Assembly (NCBI GenBank): GCA_017559685.1
Contig: JAFYQY010000024.1
Coordinates: 1-5,164 of the forward strand
DNA: 5,164 nt
Origin: Alistipes sp.
GTDB lineage: Bacteria; Bacteroidota; Bacteroidia; Bacteroidales; Rikenellaceae
Direction of reading: 5' to 3'
Positions within the stretch are counted from its first letter, which is position 1. The number at the start of each line of letters is the position of its first letter. The notes under the pieces are model-generated. The model did no database searches. It had not been told where the DNA came from and saw only the letters and a program-made list of their open reading frames with translations. Made by a program: the position numbers and the translations under genes. Positions 1-5,164 of this stretch are shown piece after piece.

Positions 1-801
1 CTCGAAAGGCGGATTATAAGCGCAGTATACTACATTAGCAAGCGTTAAGAGTAATCCAATGATAAATCCGCCATTTATCCAAGGGCGACCCTCTGCTCGT
101 CTTTCATCATTCTCAAAGACTCCGAGATGCTCGTGTGGAACATTGCTCCACAACCACTGCGCAAAGTAGAGACCCGAGGTTATCGAAATCAACCACTTTC
201 CAAGCGATGTCCAACCTGCGCTATCGCCCATCCACCACACAAGTGCCGTAACAGCCACAAGCACAAAGAGATGGAATAAAACCACACGTCGATCTCTGCG
301 GAACTTATCGTCGTGAATTTCCAGAGTTCGCTCCAGCGATCTTGACATAGCTACCGGATCTCTCTCTTCTACATCTTCCTCTTGAGCAATCGGCTTAGGC
401 AACTCGACTTCAACAACCTTGGAGTAGGTGAATACAGCCTCACGCTTATCATTGAAGAGTGTAAAGGTGAATCTATTATCCACAACCAACTCCTCGTCGT
501 AGTAGAGCGCCTTCACATACTCCTTGCCCTCACGGTTTAGCACCGCATTAGCAAAGGCTTGAAGAGAGCTGTACTTCTCCAAAGTATATCGACCACGGAA
601 CACCTCGTCGTATTCCGACATATCGAAATCGGTATCTACATCATCGGGCGAAACCTCGAAACAAAGGAGCTTTCCATCCCTAAAAGTGAAAGGGAAATTA
701 CGCTCGAAGACCTCTTCAGGATCATCAATATTGGTGGTGTCGCAGCTGACAAACATCAACGCATTCTCCACATCTGCAACAGATAACTCTCTATTTTCCA
801 T
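1..801 (-). CDS. Hypothetical membrane protein with three C-terminal helices (3' end outside window)
   Basis: An uninterrupted reading frame of 267 codons runs from the ATG at 801-799 to the left edge, so the C-terminus is missing. I do not recognise the family. Residues 1-165 are soluble and acidic, with many Asp/Glu (for example SPDDVDTDFD at 51-60 and EEDVEERDP at 141-149). A basic stretch (KFRRDRR, 166-172) then leads into a hydrophobic helix at about 173-190. Two more follow at about 198-218 and 244-262. The basic stretch suggests the N-terminal part is cytoplasmic. There is no signal peptide. No TAnnTTTG promoter lies just upstream on this strand, and the frame opens 13 nt after the probable ancestral stop of the LRR gene, so the two were probably transcribed together. 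The coding call rests on frame length, Bacteroidales-like codons and the ordered soluble/membrane layout. The function is unknown. Confidence 0.85.
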   Translation of the reverse strand, partial: MENRELSVADVENALMFVSCDTTNIDDPEEVFERNFPFTFRDGKLLCFEVSPDDVDTDFDMSEYDEVFRGRYTLEKYSSLQAFANAVLNREGKEYVKALYYDEELVVDNRFTFTLFNDKREAVFTYSKVVEVELPKPIAQEEDVEERDPVAMSRSLERTLEIHDDKFRRDRRVVLFHLFVLVAVTALVWWMGDSAGWTSLGKWLISITSGLYFAQWLWSNVPHEHLGVFENDERRAEGRPWINGGFIIGLLLTLANVVYCAYNPPFE

Positions 802-814
802 ACATTTATCTCTT

Positions 815-899
815 TTAGTATATTTGCACCATAGTGCTATTCTCAGCTACCTCGCCGATGGTGTAGTACTCGGGATTCTCGGCATTGAGAAGTTGAGTA
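815..899 (-). pseudogene. Out-of-frame 3' continuation of the LRR gene (probable frameshift tail)
   Basis: Directly after the LRR stop (TAA, 902-900) the frame shifted by +1 reads as convincing coding sequence and ends at TAA 817-815. Its last residues are NPEYYTIGEVAENSTMVQIY, and the codons (GAG, TAC, ACC, ATC, GGC) match those of neighbouring genes. This frame has no start of its own: it is closed upstream by a TGA at 940-938. Removing one base from the GGG run at 905-907 joins it to the LRR frame (…NNW then NNTQLLNAE…), giving 172 residues. The tail then ends 13 nt before the next ATG. The alternative is that the stop at 902-900 is natural and the tail is a coincidence, but the codon quality and the spacing argue against that. 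Confidence 0.6.
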
Positions 900-1334
900 T
901 TATTCCCAATTATTGTCAGAAGGGTTGTCGCTGGTAATCAATCGTGCACCTCGGCTCTTGGTGAGTGCGTCCAAAAAGTCTTTGAACGGCGGAAATAACG
1001 ACATCTCCACGCTGCACTTAGCGTTCATTGCCATCTCGATCTCGAGAATTCCCTTCTCGAAGACAACACGACTAAGTTTTGGACAGTTGGAAAAAGCCTC
1101 GGGGTGGATAAACTCTACACTTCTCGGAATGTGCAATTCGACAAGCTCTGTGCATCCATCGAAAGCTCCCTTGTCGATAGTCTTAATGCCGCAAAACTTA
1201 ATGCGCTTATACTCGGAGTGCCCCTTAAAGGTTTCACCAATAAAAGTCTGCCAGAAAGACTTTTCTCCAATCTCTCCGTTCACACATTCATACGCAAATC
1301 GGTAATGTTGCTCTATTCGGCTAATTTGTAGCAT
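900..1334 (-). CDS. Small BspA-like leucine-rich-repeat protein, probably cut short by a frameshift
   Basis: This encodes a 144-residue protein with two clear LRR_5 (BspA-type) repeats. They lie at about residues 50-71 (IKTIDKGAFDGCTELVELHIP) and 72-95 (SVEFIHPEAFSNCPKLSRVVF), and a degenerate third stretch follows at about 96-115. The GAFxGCxxLxxLxIPxSV pattern is diagnostic of the family, whose repeats form a binding surface. Most BspA-type proteins are secreted, but this one starts MLQISRIEQHYRF with no signal peptide or lipobox, so it is probably cytoplasmic. Its partner is unknown, and the membrane protein immediately downstream is a candidate. The ATG at 1334 is about 85 nt downstream of a predicted transcription start. 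The C-terminus (…NPSDNNWE) is probably artificial or mutated because coding sequence continues in the +1 frame to 815. The open frame on the opposite strand here is a shadow. Confidence 0.82.
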   Translation of the reverse strand: MLQISRIEQHYRFAYECVNGEIGEKSFWQTFIGETFKGHSEYKRIKFCGIKTIDKGAFDGCTELVELHIPRSVEFIHPEAFSNCPKLSRVVFEKGILEIEMAMNAKCSVEMSLFPPFKDFLDALTKSRGARLITSDNPSDNNWE

Positions 1335-1418
1335 AGTTCTTCGTGTTAAAATTGCTGTATATATAATATAGAACTTTTTCGAAAAATTTCAAAAAAATCT
1401 GCAATTTTTTTAGTCAAC
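1335..1418 (-). promoter_or_regulatory. Foldable AT-rich 5' leader of the LRR gene
   Basis: The predicted untranslated leader contains nested inverted repeats. The outer arms are AAAATTGC (1348-1355) and GCAATTTT (1401-1408), a perfect 8-bp match. Inside lies a 20-bp near-palindrome at 1371-1390 with 9 of 10 base pairs, including the perfect TTTTTCGAAAAA at 1375-1386. The mRNA could therefore form a bulged hairpin ending about 13 nt before the start codon. AT-rich DNA easily produces such repeats by chance, so a regulatory role is only a suggestion. Confidence 0.3.
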
Positions 1419-1423
1419 ACTTA

Positions 1424-1431
1424 CAAAGTTA
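1424..1431 (-). promoter_or_regulatory. Promoter -7 element of the LRR gene
   Basis: The minus strand reads TAACTTTG at 1431-1424, an exact match to the Bacteroidota sigma-ABfr -7 consensus TAnnTTTG. No good TTTG-type -33 element lies 19-21 bp upstream, so this promoter may be weak or depend on an activator. Transcription would start near 1418. It probably serves both the LRR gene and the membrane protein after it, since no promoter was seen between them. Confidence 0.55.
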
Positions 1432-1491
1432 GTAATTTTCATCTAAATTGTTTCACTAAAATTAATAAATATTATTCACCTTGGCGCAGAT

Positions 1492-1533
1492 TGTAGTGCT
1501 CTGTAGTGGATAATTTGCTTTACACTGTGTAAA
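1492..1533. promoter_or_regulatory. Palindrome and short direct repeat upstream of the LRR promoter, possible operator
   Basis: Two copies of TGTAGTG (1492-1498 and 1502-1508) sit exactly 10 bp apart, one helical turn. They are followed by TTTACACTGTGTAAA (1519-1533), a perfect 7-bp inverted repeat around one central base. The layout resembles a binding site for a dimeric regulator. It lies about 100 bp upstream of the predicted LRR transcription start and downstream of the M23 gene's terminator. I cannot assign it to a named regulator, and chance in AT-rich DNA is possible. Confidence 0.3.
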
Positions 1534-1581
1534 ATTGTTTGCAAGAGAGGGAAAAGATTACCATATTTATAGAATAGTACT

Positions 1582-1611
1582 AAAAAAGCACGATCGTCGG
1601 GTCGTGCTTTT
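1582..1611 (-). terminator. Intrinsic terminator of the M23 peptidase gene
   Basis: A perfect 10-bp stem (AAAAGCACGA at 1584-1593 with TCGTGCTTTT at 1602-1611) encloses an 8-nt loop that can close by two further pairs. Read on the minus strand, the hairpin ends in six Ts (1587-1582), a classic Rho-independent terminator. It begins two nucleotides after the M23 stop codon. The plus-strand tail (TTTTGTCT) is poorer, so action in that direction would be weak. Confidence 0.9.
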
Positions 1612-1613
1612 GT

Positions 1614-2171
1614 CTACTTATGTGGTAAGTGGTTGGCTGGGTTGAGGTAGAACATCTTCATCCAATCGAACTGCTCGGGCACATTCGTCTTGCCGTAGTC
1701 CTCGTTGTAGAGCCAGAAGTATGGGATGGGCGTAAGAATGCTGTAATGCGTGTGTGGAGGGGTGTTTTTGGCGTTGCCTGTTCTGCCGAGTGTGCCAATC
1801 TGCTCGTCGACGGACACCCAATCGCCAAAGCTAACCATAATATTCTCGAGGTGCATATATTCGTGGATGCGCCATTTAGGGCCAAGCACGCAGACCATAT
1901 TGCCCGCCGTATCGTTGAACCAACCCGCATAGACCACAATGCCACCCGTTTGCGATACCACGGGCGAGCCCTCCTCGCCAAAGATGTCGACGCCATAGTG
2001 GGGCGAGCCATTTATGCCTCGGGTCCACGGATGAGTCCAAAAACTCTGCTTGCAATATGACGATGGTGTGCCACAAGGCATAGCGCATCGCTCCGGAATA
2101 GCATAGCCTATTGCGAGGATAACAACTATCACGGCAAACGATATGCCGACGACCTTCAGACACTTTTTCAT
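1614..2171 (-). CDS. Membrane-anchored M23-family metallopeptidase (LytM/peptidoglycan endopeptidase type)
   Basis: This 185-residue protein begins with a basic start and one hydrophobic helix (about residues 5-24), a signal anchor or uncleaved signal peptide that places the enzyme on the periplasmic side. All the M23 zinc and catalytic residues are visible: H58 and D62 in HYGVD, H107 in YMHLE, and H140/H142 in HTH. In this family H58, D62 and H142 would hold zinc while H107 and H140 assist catalysis. The usual substrate is a peptide cross-link of peptidoglycan. The protein is short and has no LysM, SH3 or coiled-coil part. Three cysteines after the helix (C29, C33, C40) might form a disulfide, and there is no lipobox. 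It is a single-gene unit: its own promoter lies just upstream and a terminator follows the stop directly. The closest look-alikes I recall are stand-alone M23 proteins of similar length. Confidence 0.93.
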   Translation of the reverse strand: MKKCLKVVGISFAVIVVILAIGYAIPERCAMPCGTPSSYCKQSFWTHPWTRGINGSPHYGVDIFGEEGSPVVSQTGGIVVYAGWFNDTAGNMVCVLGPKWRIHEYMHLENIMVSFGDWVSVDEQIGTLGRTGNAKNTPPHTHYSILTPIPYFWLYNEDYGKTNVPEQFDWMKMFYLNPANHLPHK

Positions 2172-2188
2172 ACTCTAAAATCTTATTG

Positions 2189-2219
2189 CAAAGATAGTGA
2201 AAAATCGAGAAAGGGCAAT
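2189..2219 (-). promoter_or_regulatory. Promoter of the M23 peptidase gene
   Basis: On the minus strand TATCTTTG (2196-2189) matches the Bacteroidota -7 consensus exactly. ATTG (2219-2216) stands 19 bp upstream in the -33 position. This is the best two-part promoter in the window. Transcription should start near 2182, leaving a leader of only about 10-15 nt before the ATG at 2171, with no Shine-Dalgarno sequence. Confidence 0.75.
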
Positions 2220-2288
2220 CTTTAGATTGATATGTTACGAATATCCCATAATTAGGTTATTTTTCAAAATAAATGCCTAAATTTAAGC

Positions 2289-2390
2289 TACGACGCTCCG
2301 AGTGTGGATATCTTCTGGGTTACCATAGAGGAGGGCTTCGAGGTTATGGCAAACTATATCTATCAAAAGGTCGGCAGCTATATTGATTAA
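2289..2390 (+). pseudogene. C-terminal remnant of a lost plus-strand gene
   Basis: Thirty-three codons plus a TAA read as good protein, beginning YDAPSVDIFWVTIEEGFEVM and ending GSYID. The frame is open upstream only to a TAG near 2253 and has no usable start codon or promoter. A strong plus-strand terminator follows 20 bp after the stop, as expected at the end of a real gene. The YxAPSVxI…(V/I)EEGF pattern resembles, from memory, the C-termini of short Bacteroidales proteins of unknown function, which usually carry a longer N-terminal part. The simplest reading is that a deletion removed the front of the gene. A 37-codon ATG frame overlapping it (2273-2386) has poorer composition and is probably a shadow. 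Confidence 0.5.
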
Positions 2391-2410
2391 ACTCCCTACT
2401 TATTAACCCG

Positions 2411-2447
2411 CAACCCCCACAATCTTTGGTCGTGGGGGTTGTTTGTT
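2411..2447 (+). terminator. Intrinsic terminator of the remnant plus-strand gene
   Basis: A perfect 10-bp GC-rich stem (CAACCCCCAC at 2411-2420 with GTGGGGGTTG at 2432-2441) encloses an 11-nt loop and is followed by TTTGTT. It lies 20 bp past the stop of the gene remnant. Because it remains while most of the gene is gone, it now has no intact plus-strand gene to serve. Confidence 0.75.
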
Positions 2448-2457
2448 GATAGGGTAG

Positions 2458-2496
2458 AACAAACAAAAAGCACGATCCGTAATCGAATCGTGCTTT
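2458..2496 (-). terminator. Intrinsic terminator of the M20 amidohydrolase gene
   Basis: A perfect 10-bp stem (AAAGCACGAT at 2467-2476 with ATCGTGCTTT at 2487-2496) encloses a 10-nt loop. Read on the minus strand it is followed by TTTTTGTTTGTT. It starts about 60 nt after the amidohydrolase stop. The stem core GCACGA/TCGTGC is the same as in the M23 terminator at 1582-1611. It faces the plus-strand terminator at 2411-2447, and the T-rich tails of the two (GTTTGTT at 2441-2447 and AACAAAC at 2458-2464) are complementary. Confidence 0.82.
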
Positions 2497-2556
2497 GGTT
2501 GGATATAGTTGTTCCGATAACTGTATCAGTTGCTCTTTCTGAGTCTTTACAAGATG

Positions 2557-3978
2557 CTATTTTGAACTCTGAGCAGCCTTGTTTCGGAAGTATTCCAATG
2601 CTGGAGGAGCATCGCCCACTAAGCATTCGTATTTGTAATGCTTGCCTTGTACAGACTCCCACTCTTCACGAATTTTATTTAACTCTTTAGGGTTTTTATA
2701 AAGCTCAATAAAGGTGAGGCAGATAGTCTTTGCGGCGTTTAGCATAGCCTTTGTGCCGATGCTTGTTCCGCAGATAGAGCCGAAGTGCCAAGTGTGCAAA
2801 GCAGTTGGTCCTGCGCAGGTCTGAATACGGCAGAGAGGTACAACCTGCGAAACATCACCCGTATCATCAGATTGTCCGCCTCCGAAAGAGAACTCCTCCT
2901 TGAAAGGTTGCACCGTTTCGAAGTTCGAGAACGAAACATTGCCCTTCTCTCCTGCATTATGCCACAACTCCTCGACATACTTCTTCTCCTTGTCGGATAG
3001 TTTTACACCACCAACCTTTTCGAGGTTGCGCTGTGCCATACCTGCAAGATGTGTGTTACATAAGATTGAATATGTACCACTCACAAAACTGTGCTTAACA
3101 GTCGTACCTGTACCCATAGCAGCTCCCTCGGCAGCAGCTAAAGTGCGCTTCAATAGGTCTTTCACGATCTCAGGATTCGGATGGCGGAGATAGTAGTAAA
3201 CCTCTGCCTTGTCGGGTACTATATTGGGAGCCTCGCCGCCATTTGTGATAACATAGTGCATTCTGCAATCGGGGTGTATGTGCTCTCGATTAAGGTTCAT
3301 CATATAGTTCAATGCTTCGACTGCATCGAGAGCCGAGCGACCTTCGTACGGAGTTGCTCCTGCGTGTGCAGTCTTACCCTCGAACGAGAATATTATACCA
3401 ATCTTTGACGATTGCGAGATGCGGAGGACGTCGTTGCGATTTGAAGGGTGATATGAGATTGCGCAATCTACATCATTAAAGAGACCTTCACGTACCATAT
3501 AACTCTTTCCGCCACCTCCCTCTTCGGCTGGACAACCATACAATCGGATAGTTCCTTGATGCCCCTCAGCGAGCCACTTTGATACTGCCACAGCGGCTGA
3601 CAATGCTGTCGTGCCAATGAGGTTGTGTCCACAAGCGTGTCCATATCCGCCCTTTACGATAGGGTTGTTCTGCGGAGAGGTGTCTTGTGATAGTCCAGGC
3701 AGAGCATCGTACTCGGCAAGTACAGCCATAACGGGCTTGCCAGAGCCAAAACTTGCTACAAAGGCGGTCGGAATACCAGCGACGCCTCGCTCAACGGTAA
3801 AACCGTGATCTTCGAGGTGTTGTATGAATAGTTCCGAGCTTTTATACTCCATATAGCCTGGTTCGGCATATTCATAAATTTGTTTTTGAATTTTGTCGTA
3901 TGTATCGAAGTTGGAGGTTAGCCAGTTGAGACCGACATTCGACATCAACAAGGTGGATGCAATTAGGGATTTTATCAT
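2557..3978 (-). CDS. M20D-family amidohydrolase, AbgB-like (aminobenzoyl-glutamate/peptide/N-acyl amino acid hydrolase)
   Basis: This 473-residue zinc-dependent hydrolase is close to full length for the family (E. coli AbgB is about 480). Visible motifs are LAEYDALPG (88-95), GHACGHN (113-119; C116 and H118 as likely metal ligands), CPAEEGGGGK (149-158; E152 as catalytic base, E153 as ligand), YHP (H177), and LHTWH near the C-terminus (H395). Residues about 190-300 form the lid/dimerisation domain, containing GKTAHAGATPYEGRSALDA. AbgB cleaves p-aminobenzoyl-glutamate together with AbgA, but no AbgA or AbgT gene is seen here, so the substrate may be another N-acyl or dipeptide compound. The N-terminus (MIKSLIASTLLMSNVG) extends beyond the usual AbgB start and looks like a weak signal peptide, so a periplasmic location is possible. 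A start at M12 cannot be excluded. It diverges from a Dcu transporter gene, which hints that its product feeds C4-acid or aspartate metabolism. Confidence 0.92.
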   Translation of the reverse strand: MIKSLIASTLLMSNVGLNWLTSNFDTYDKIQKQIYEYAEPGYMEYKSSELFIQHLEDHGFTVERGVAGIPTAFVASFGSGKPVMAVLAEYDALPGLSQDTSPQNNPIVKGGYGHACGHNLIGTTALSAAVAVSKWLAEGHQGTIRLYGCPAEEGGGGKSYMVREGLFNDVDCAISYHPSNRNDVLRISQSSKIGIIFSFEGKTAHAGATPYEGRSALDAVEALNYMMNLNREHIHPDCRMHYVITNGGEAPNIVPDKAEVYYYLRHPNPEIVKDLLKRTLAAAEGAAMGTGTTVKHSFVSGTYSILCNTHLAGMAQRNLEKVGGVKLSDKEKKYVEELWHNAGEKGNVSFSNFETVQPFKEEFSFGGGQSDDTGDVSQVVPLCRIQTCAGPTALHTWHFGSICGTSIGTKAMLNAAKTICLTFIELYKNPKELNKIREEWESVQGKHYKYECLVGDAPPALEYFRNKAAQSSK

Positions 3979-4031
3979 ATTCTATATGAGTATTAATTAT
4001 TCGCAATATGTTTGTCGCTGTAATTTTGGTT

Positions 4032-4039
4032 CAAATATA
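4032..4039 (-). promoter_or_regulatory. Promoter -7 element of the M20 amidohydrolase gene
   Basis: The minus strand reads TATATTTG at 4039-4032, matching TAnnTTTG. The predicted start near 4025 leaves a leader of about 47 nt. I find no matching TTTG at 19-21 bp upstream. The nearest lies 28 bp away, too far for a standard -33 element, so the promoter may need an activator. Confidence 0.55.
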
Positions 4040-4083
4040 CTAAAAATTCAGAATGGTATATCATTAACAAACTGAAATTATAT

Positions 4084-4091
4084 TAACTTTG
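4084..4091 (+). promoter_or_regulatory. Promoter -7 element of the dcu gene
   Basis: TAACTTTG at 4084-4091 matches the Bacteroidota -7 consensus. Transcription would begin near 4098, giving a leader of about 37 nt with no Shine-Dalgarno site before the ATG at 4135. The -33 position holds only AT-rich sequence without TTTG. This promoter diverges from the amidohydrolase promoter, with 44 bp between the two -7 elements, so their upstream elements overlap. Confidence 0.6.
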
Positions 4092-4134
4092 CAATTGAAT
4101 TATAATTATCTACATAATATAGACGGTTTGTAGT

Positions 4135-5164
4135 ATGCTTATACAATTTTTGTTTGTACTTGTGGCTATTATCATAGGCGCCAAACTCGGAGGCATAGGT
4201 CTCGGCGTTATGGGCGGCTTGGGCTTGGCATTTTTAACTTTCGTTTTTGGTCTGGAACCTACAGCACCGCCAATCGATGTTATGTTGATGATTGCAGCCG
4301 TAATCTCGGCAGTCTCGTGTATGCAGGCAGCTGGAGGTCTTGACTACTTGGTGAAACTTGCCGAACGCATACTGCGTCGAAATCCAGCTCATATAACCAT
4401 CCTTGCACCACTTGTAACCTATGTATTTACATTTCTTGCTGGTACAGGACACGTGTCATACTCGCTTCTTCCCGTTATCGCCGAGGTGGCTCTTGAAACG
4501 AAAATTCGCCCCGAGCGACCACTTGCAATAGCGACTATTGCCTCGCAGCAAGCTATTACGGCGAGTCCTATTTCTGCCGCTACGGTGGCCTTGCTGGGTA
4601 TGTTGTCGGGCTTTGGTGTTACGCTGTTCGATATACTTAAAATATGTATTCCTGCAACGATTATCGGTGTTTTGGTAGGTGCTTTGTACTCAATGCGTGT
4701 TGGCAAGGAGTTGGCAAACGACCCTGAATATATAAAGCGAGTTCAAGAGGGACTGCTCAATGATAGAAAGTCGACCATATTGAATGATGTGAAAAATCTC
4801 ACAAAGGCTCGTATTTCGGTGATAATATTTGTTGTGACAACTTTGCTTATCGTTCTTTTCGGTTCCATTCCGTCATTGCGTCCGTCATTCGATGGCGTTG
4901 CGCTGAATATGCCGTTGTTGATTGAGATACTGATGCTTACTGCGGCGTCTCTTATACTGCTTATTACTCGTACCAATGGTATTGAAGCAGCTAAGGGAAG
5001 TGTATTCTCGGCCGGAATGCAAGCCGTTATTGCAATCTTCGGAATCGCTTGGATGGGTGACACGTTTATCAATGGAAACATCGTGGAGTTGAAGGCTTCG
5101 ATCGAGGGTGTTGTAACACAAATGCCGTGGCTCTTTGGCCTCGCATTGTTTGTGATGTCTATTC
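4135..5164 (+). CDS. dcuB: Anaerobic C4-dicarboxylate transporter, Dcu family (3' end outside window)
   Basis: The first 343 residues are present. The family is usually about 430-450 long, so some 90-100 residues lie beyond the right edge. The protein is highly hydrophobic, with about ten helices in this part (roughly 3-19, 21-40, 48-66, 87-104, 131-158, 164-186, 225-245, 258-278, 290-308 and 330 onward). Family sequences are plain: GAKLGGIGLG (15-24), QAAGGLDYLVKLAERILRR (64-82), LAGTGH (101-106), LLPVIAEVA (111-119), and SQQAITASPISAA (137-149). E77, R81 and R125 keep the spacing of residues reported as essential in E. coli DcuB (E79, R83, R127, from memory). Dcu carriers sit in the inner membrane and exchange fumarate, malate or aspartate for succinate in anaerobic growth. 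Whether it is DcuA- or DcuB-like cannot be settled here, and the symbol follows common usage in Bacteroides. Confidence 0.93.
   Translation, partial: MLIQFLFVLVAIIIGAKLGGIGLGVMGGLGLAFLTFVFGLEPTAPPIDVMLMIAAVISAVSCMQAAGGLDYLVKLAERILRRNPAHITILAPLVTYVFTFLAGTGHVSYSLLPVIAEVALETKIRPERPLAIATIASQQAITASPISAATVALLGMLSGFGVTLFDILKICIPATIIGVLVGALYSMRVGKELANDPEYIKRVQEGLLNDRKSTILNDVKNLTKARISVIIFVVTTLLIVLFGSIPSLRPSFDGVALNMPLLIEILMLTAASLILLITRTNGIEAAKGSVFSAGMQAVIAIFGIAWMGDTFINGNIVELKASIEGVVTQMPWLFGLALFVMSI

Noticed and set aside
819..826. Plus-strand TATATTTG resembling a Bacteroidota -7 element
   Set aside because: It lies in the tail of the minus-strand LRR reading, and no plus-strand gene follows it.
913..1305. 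Long plus-strand open frame (130 codons) opposite the LRR gene
   Set aside because: The minus frame contains clear LRR_5 repeats and has a promoter. The plus-strand translation shows no recognisable domain and is explained as a shadow.
1505..1513. TTATCCACT on the minus strand, one mismatch from a DnaA box
   Set aside because: It is a single copy with no other boxes or dnaA/origin genes nearby, so it is not evidence for a replication origin.
1629..2060. Several long open frames overlapping the M23 gene on both strands
   Set aside because: Only the 185-codon minus frame carries the HxxxD and HxH zinc motifs and a membrane anchor. The others are shadows.
2273..2386. 37-codon ATG frame overlapping the gene remnant
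   Set aside because: Its Arg/Gly/Tyr-rich translation looks like a frame shadow, while the overlapping frame has typical Bacteroidales codons and ends just before a terminator.
2519..2531. AACTG-TAT-CAGTT inverted repeat after the amidohydrolase gene
   Set aside because: It has only 5-bp arms, with no T-run and no promoter nearby, and is likely chance.
4234..5121. Minus-strand open frames across the right end
   Set aside because: They are antisense to the plain Dcu-family reading frame and have no recognisable domains.

Overview
The window looks like a chromosomal piece of a Bacteroidota (Bacteroidales) genome, possibly close to Alistipes/Rikenellaceae, although the genus is only a guess from codon style. 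The main evidence is the promoters. Several genes are preceded by the TAnnTTTG -7 element typical of this phylum, and none has a convincing Shine-Dalgarno site. Intergenic DNA is very AT-rich, while the genes are of moderate GC. No tRNA, rRNA, CRISPR array, transposase or integrase was found.

Region 1 (1-1431, minus strand): a two-gene unit. A small BspA-type leucine-rich-repeat protein (1334 down to 900) is followed by a membrane protein with three predicted helices (801 down, running off the left edge). Past the LRR stop codon the +1 frame continues as good coding sequence to 815, which points to a one-base frameshift at the GGG run at 905-907. If so, the LRR protein would have 172 residues and end only 13 nt before the next gene, as expected in an operon. 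The LRR gene has its own promoter and an AT-rich leader that can fold.

Region 2 (1432-2219): an AT-rich spacer with a palindrome and a short direct repeat, then a membrane-anchored M23 metallopeptidase on the minus strand. It has a well-formed promoter and a textbook intrinsic terminator.

Region 3 (2220-2556): no intact gene. It holds the 33-codon tail of a plus-strand gene that has lost its front, that gene's terminator, and the terminator of the next minus-strand gene facing it.

Region 4 (2557-5164): an M20D amidohydrolase (AbgB-like, minus strand) and a Dcu-family C4-dicarboxylate transporter (plus strand, cut by the window end) diverge from a 156-bp intergenic region whose promoters almost touch. 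A reasonable inference is that the peptidase frees an amino acid such as aspartate from an acylated or peptide precursor, and that the transporter exchanges C4-dicarboxylates or aspartate for succinate during fumarate respiration. The sequence alone does not prove this link.

I see no clear new defence, mobile or RNA system. The most useful observations are the probable LRR frameshift, the gene remnant in region 3 and the divergent peptidase/Dcu control region.
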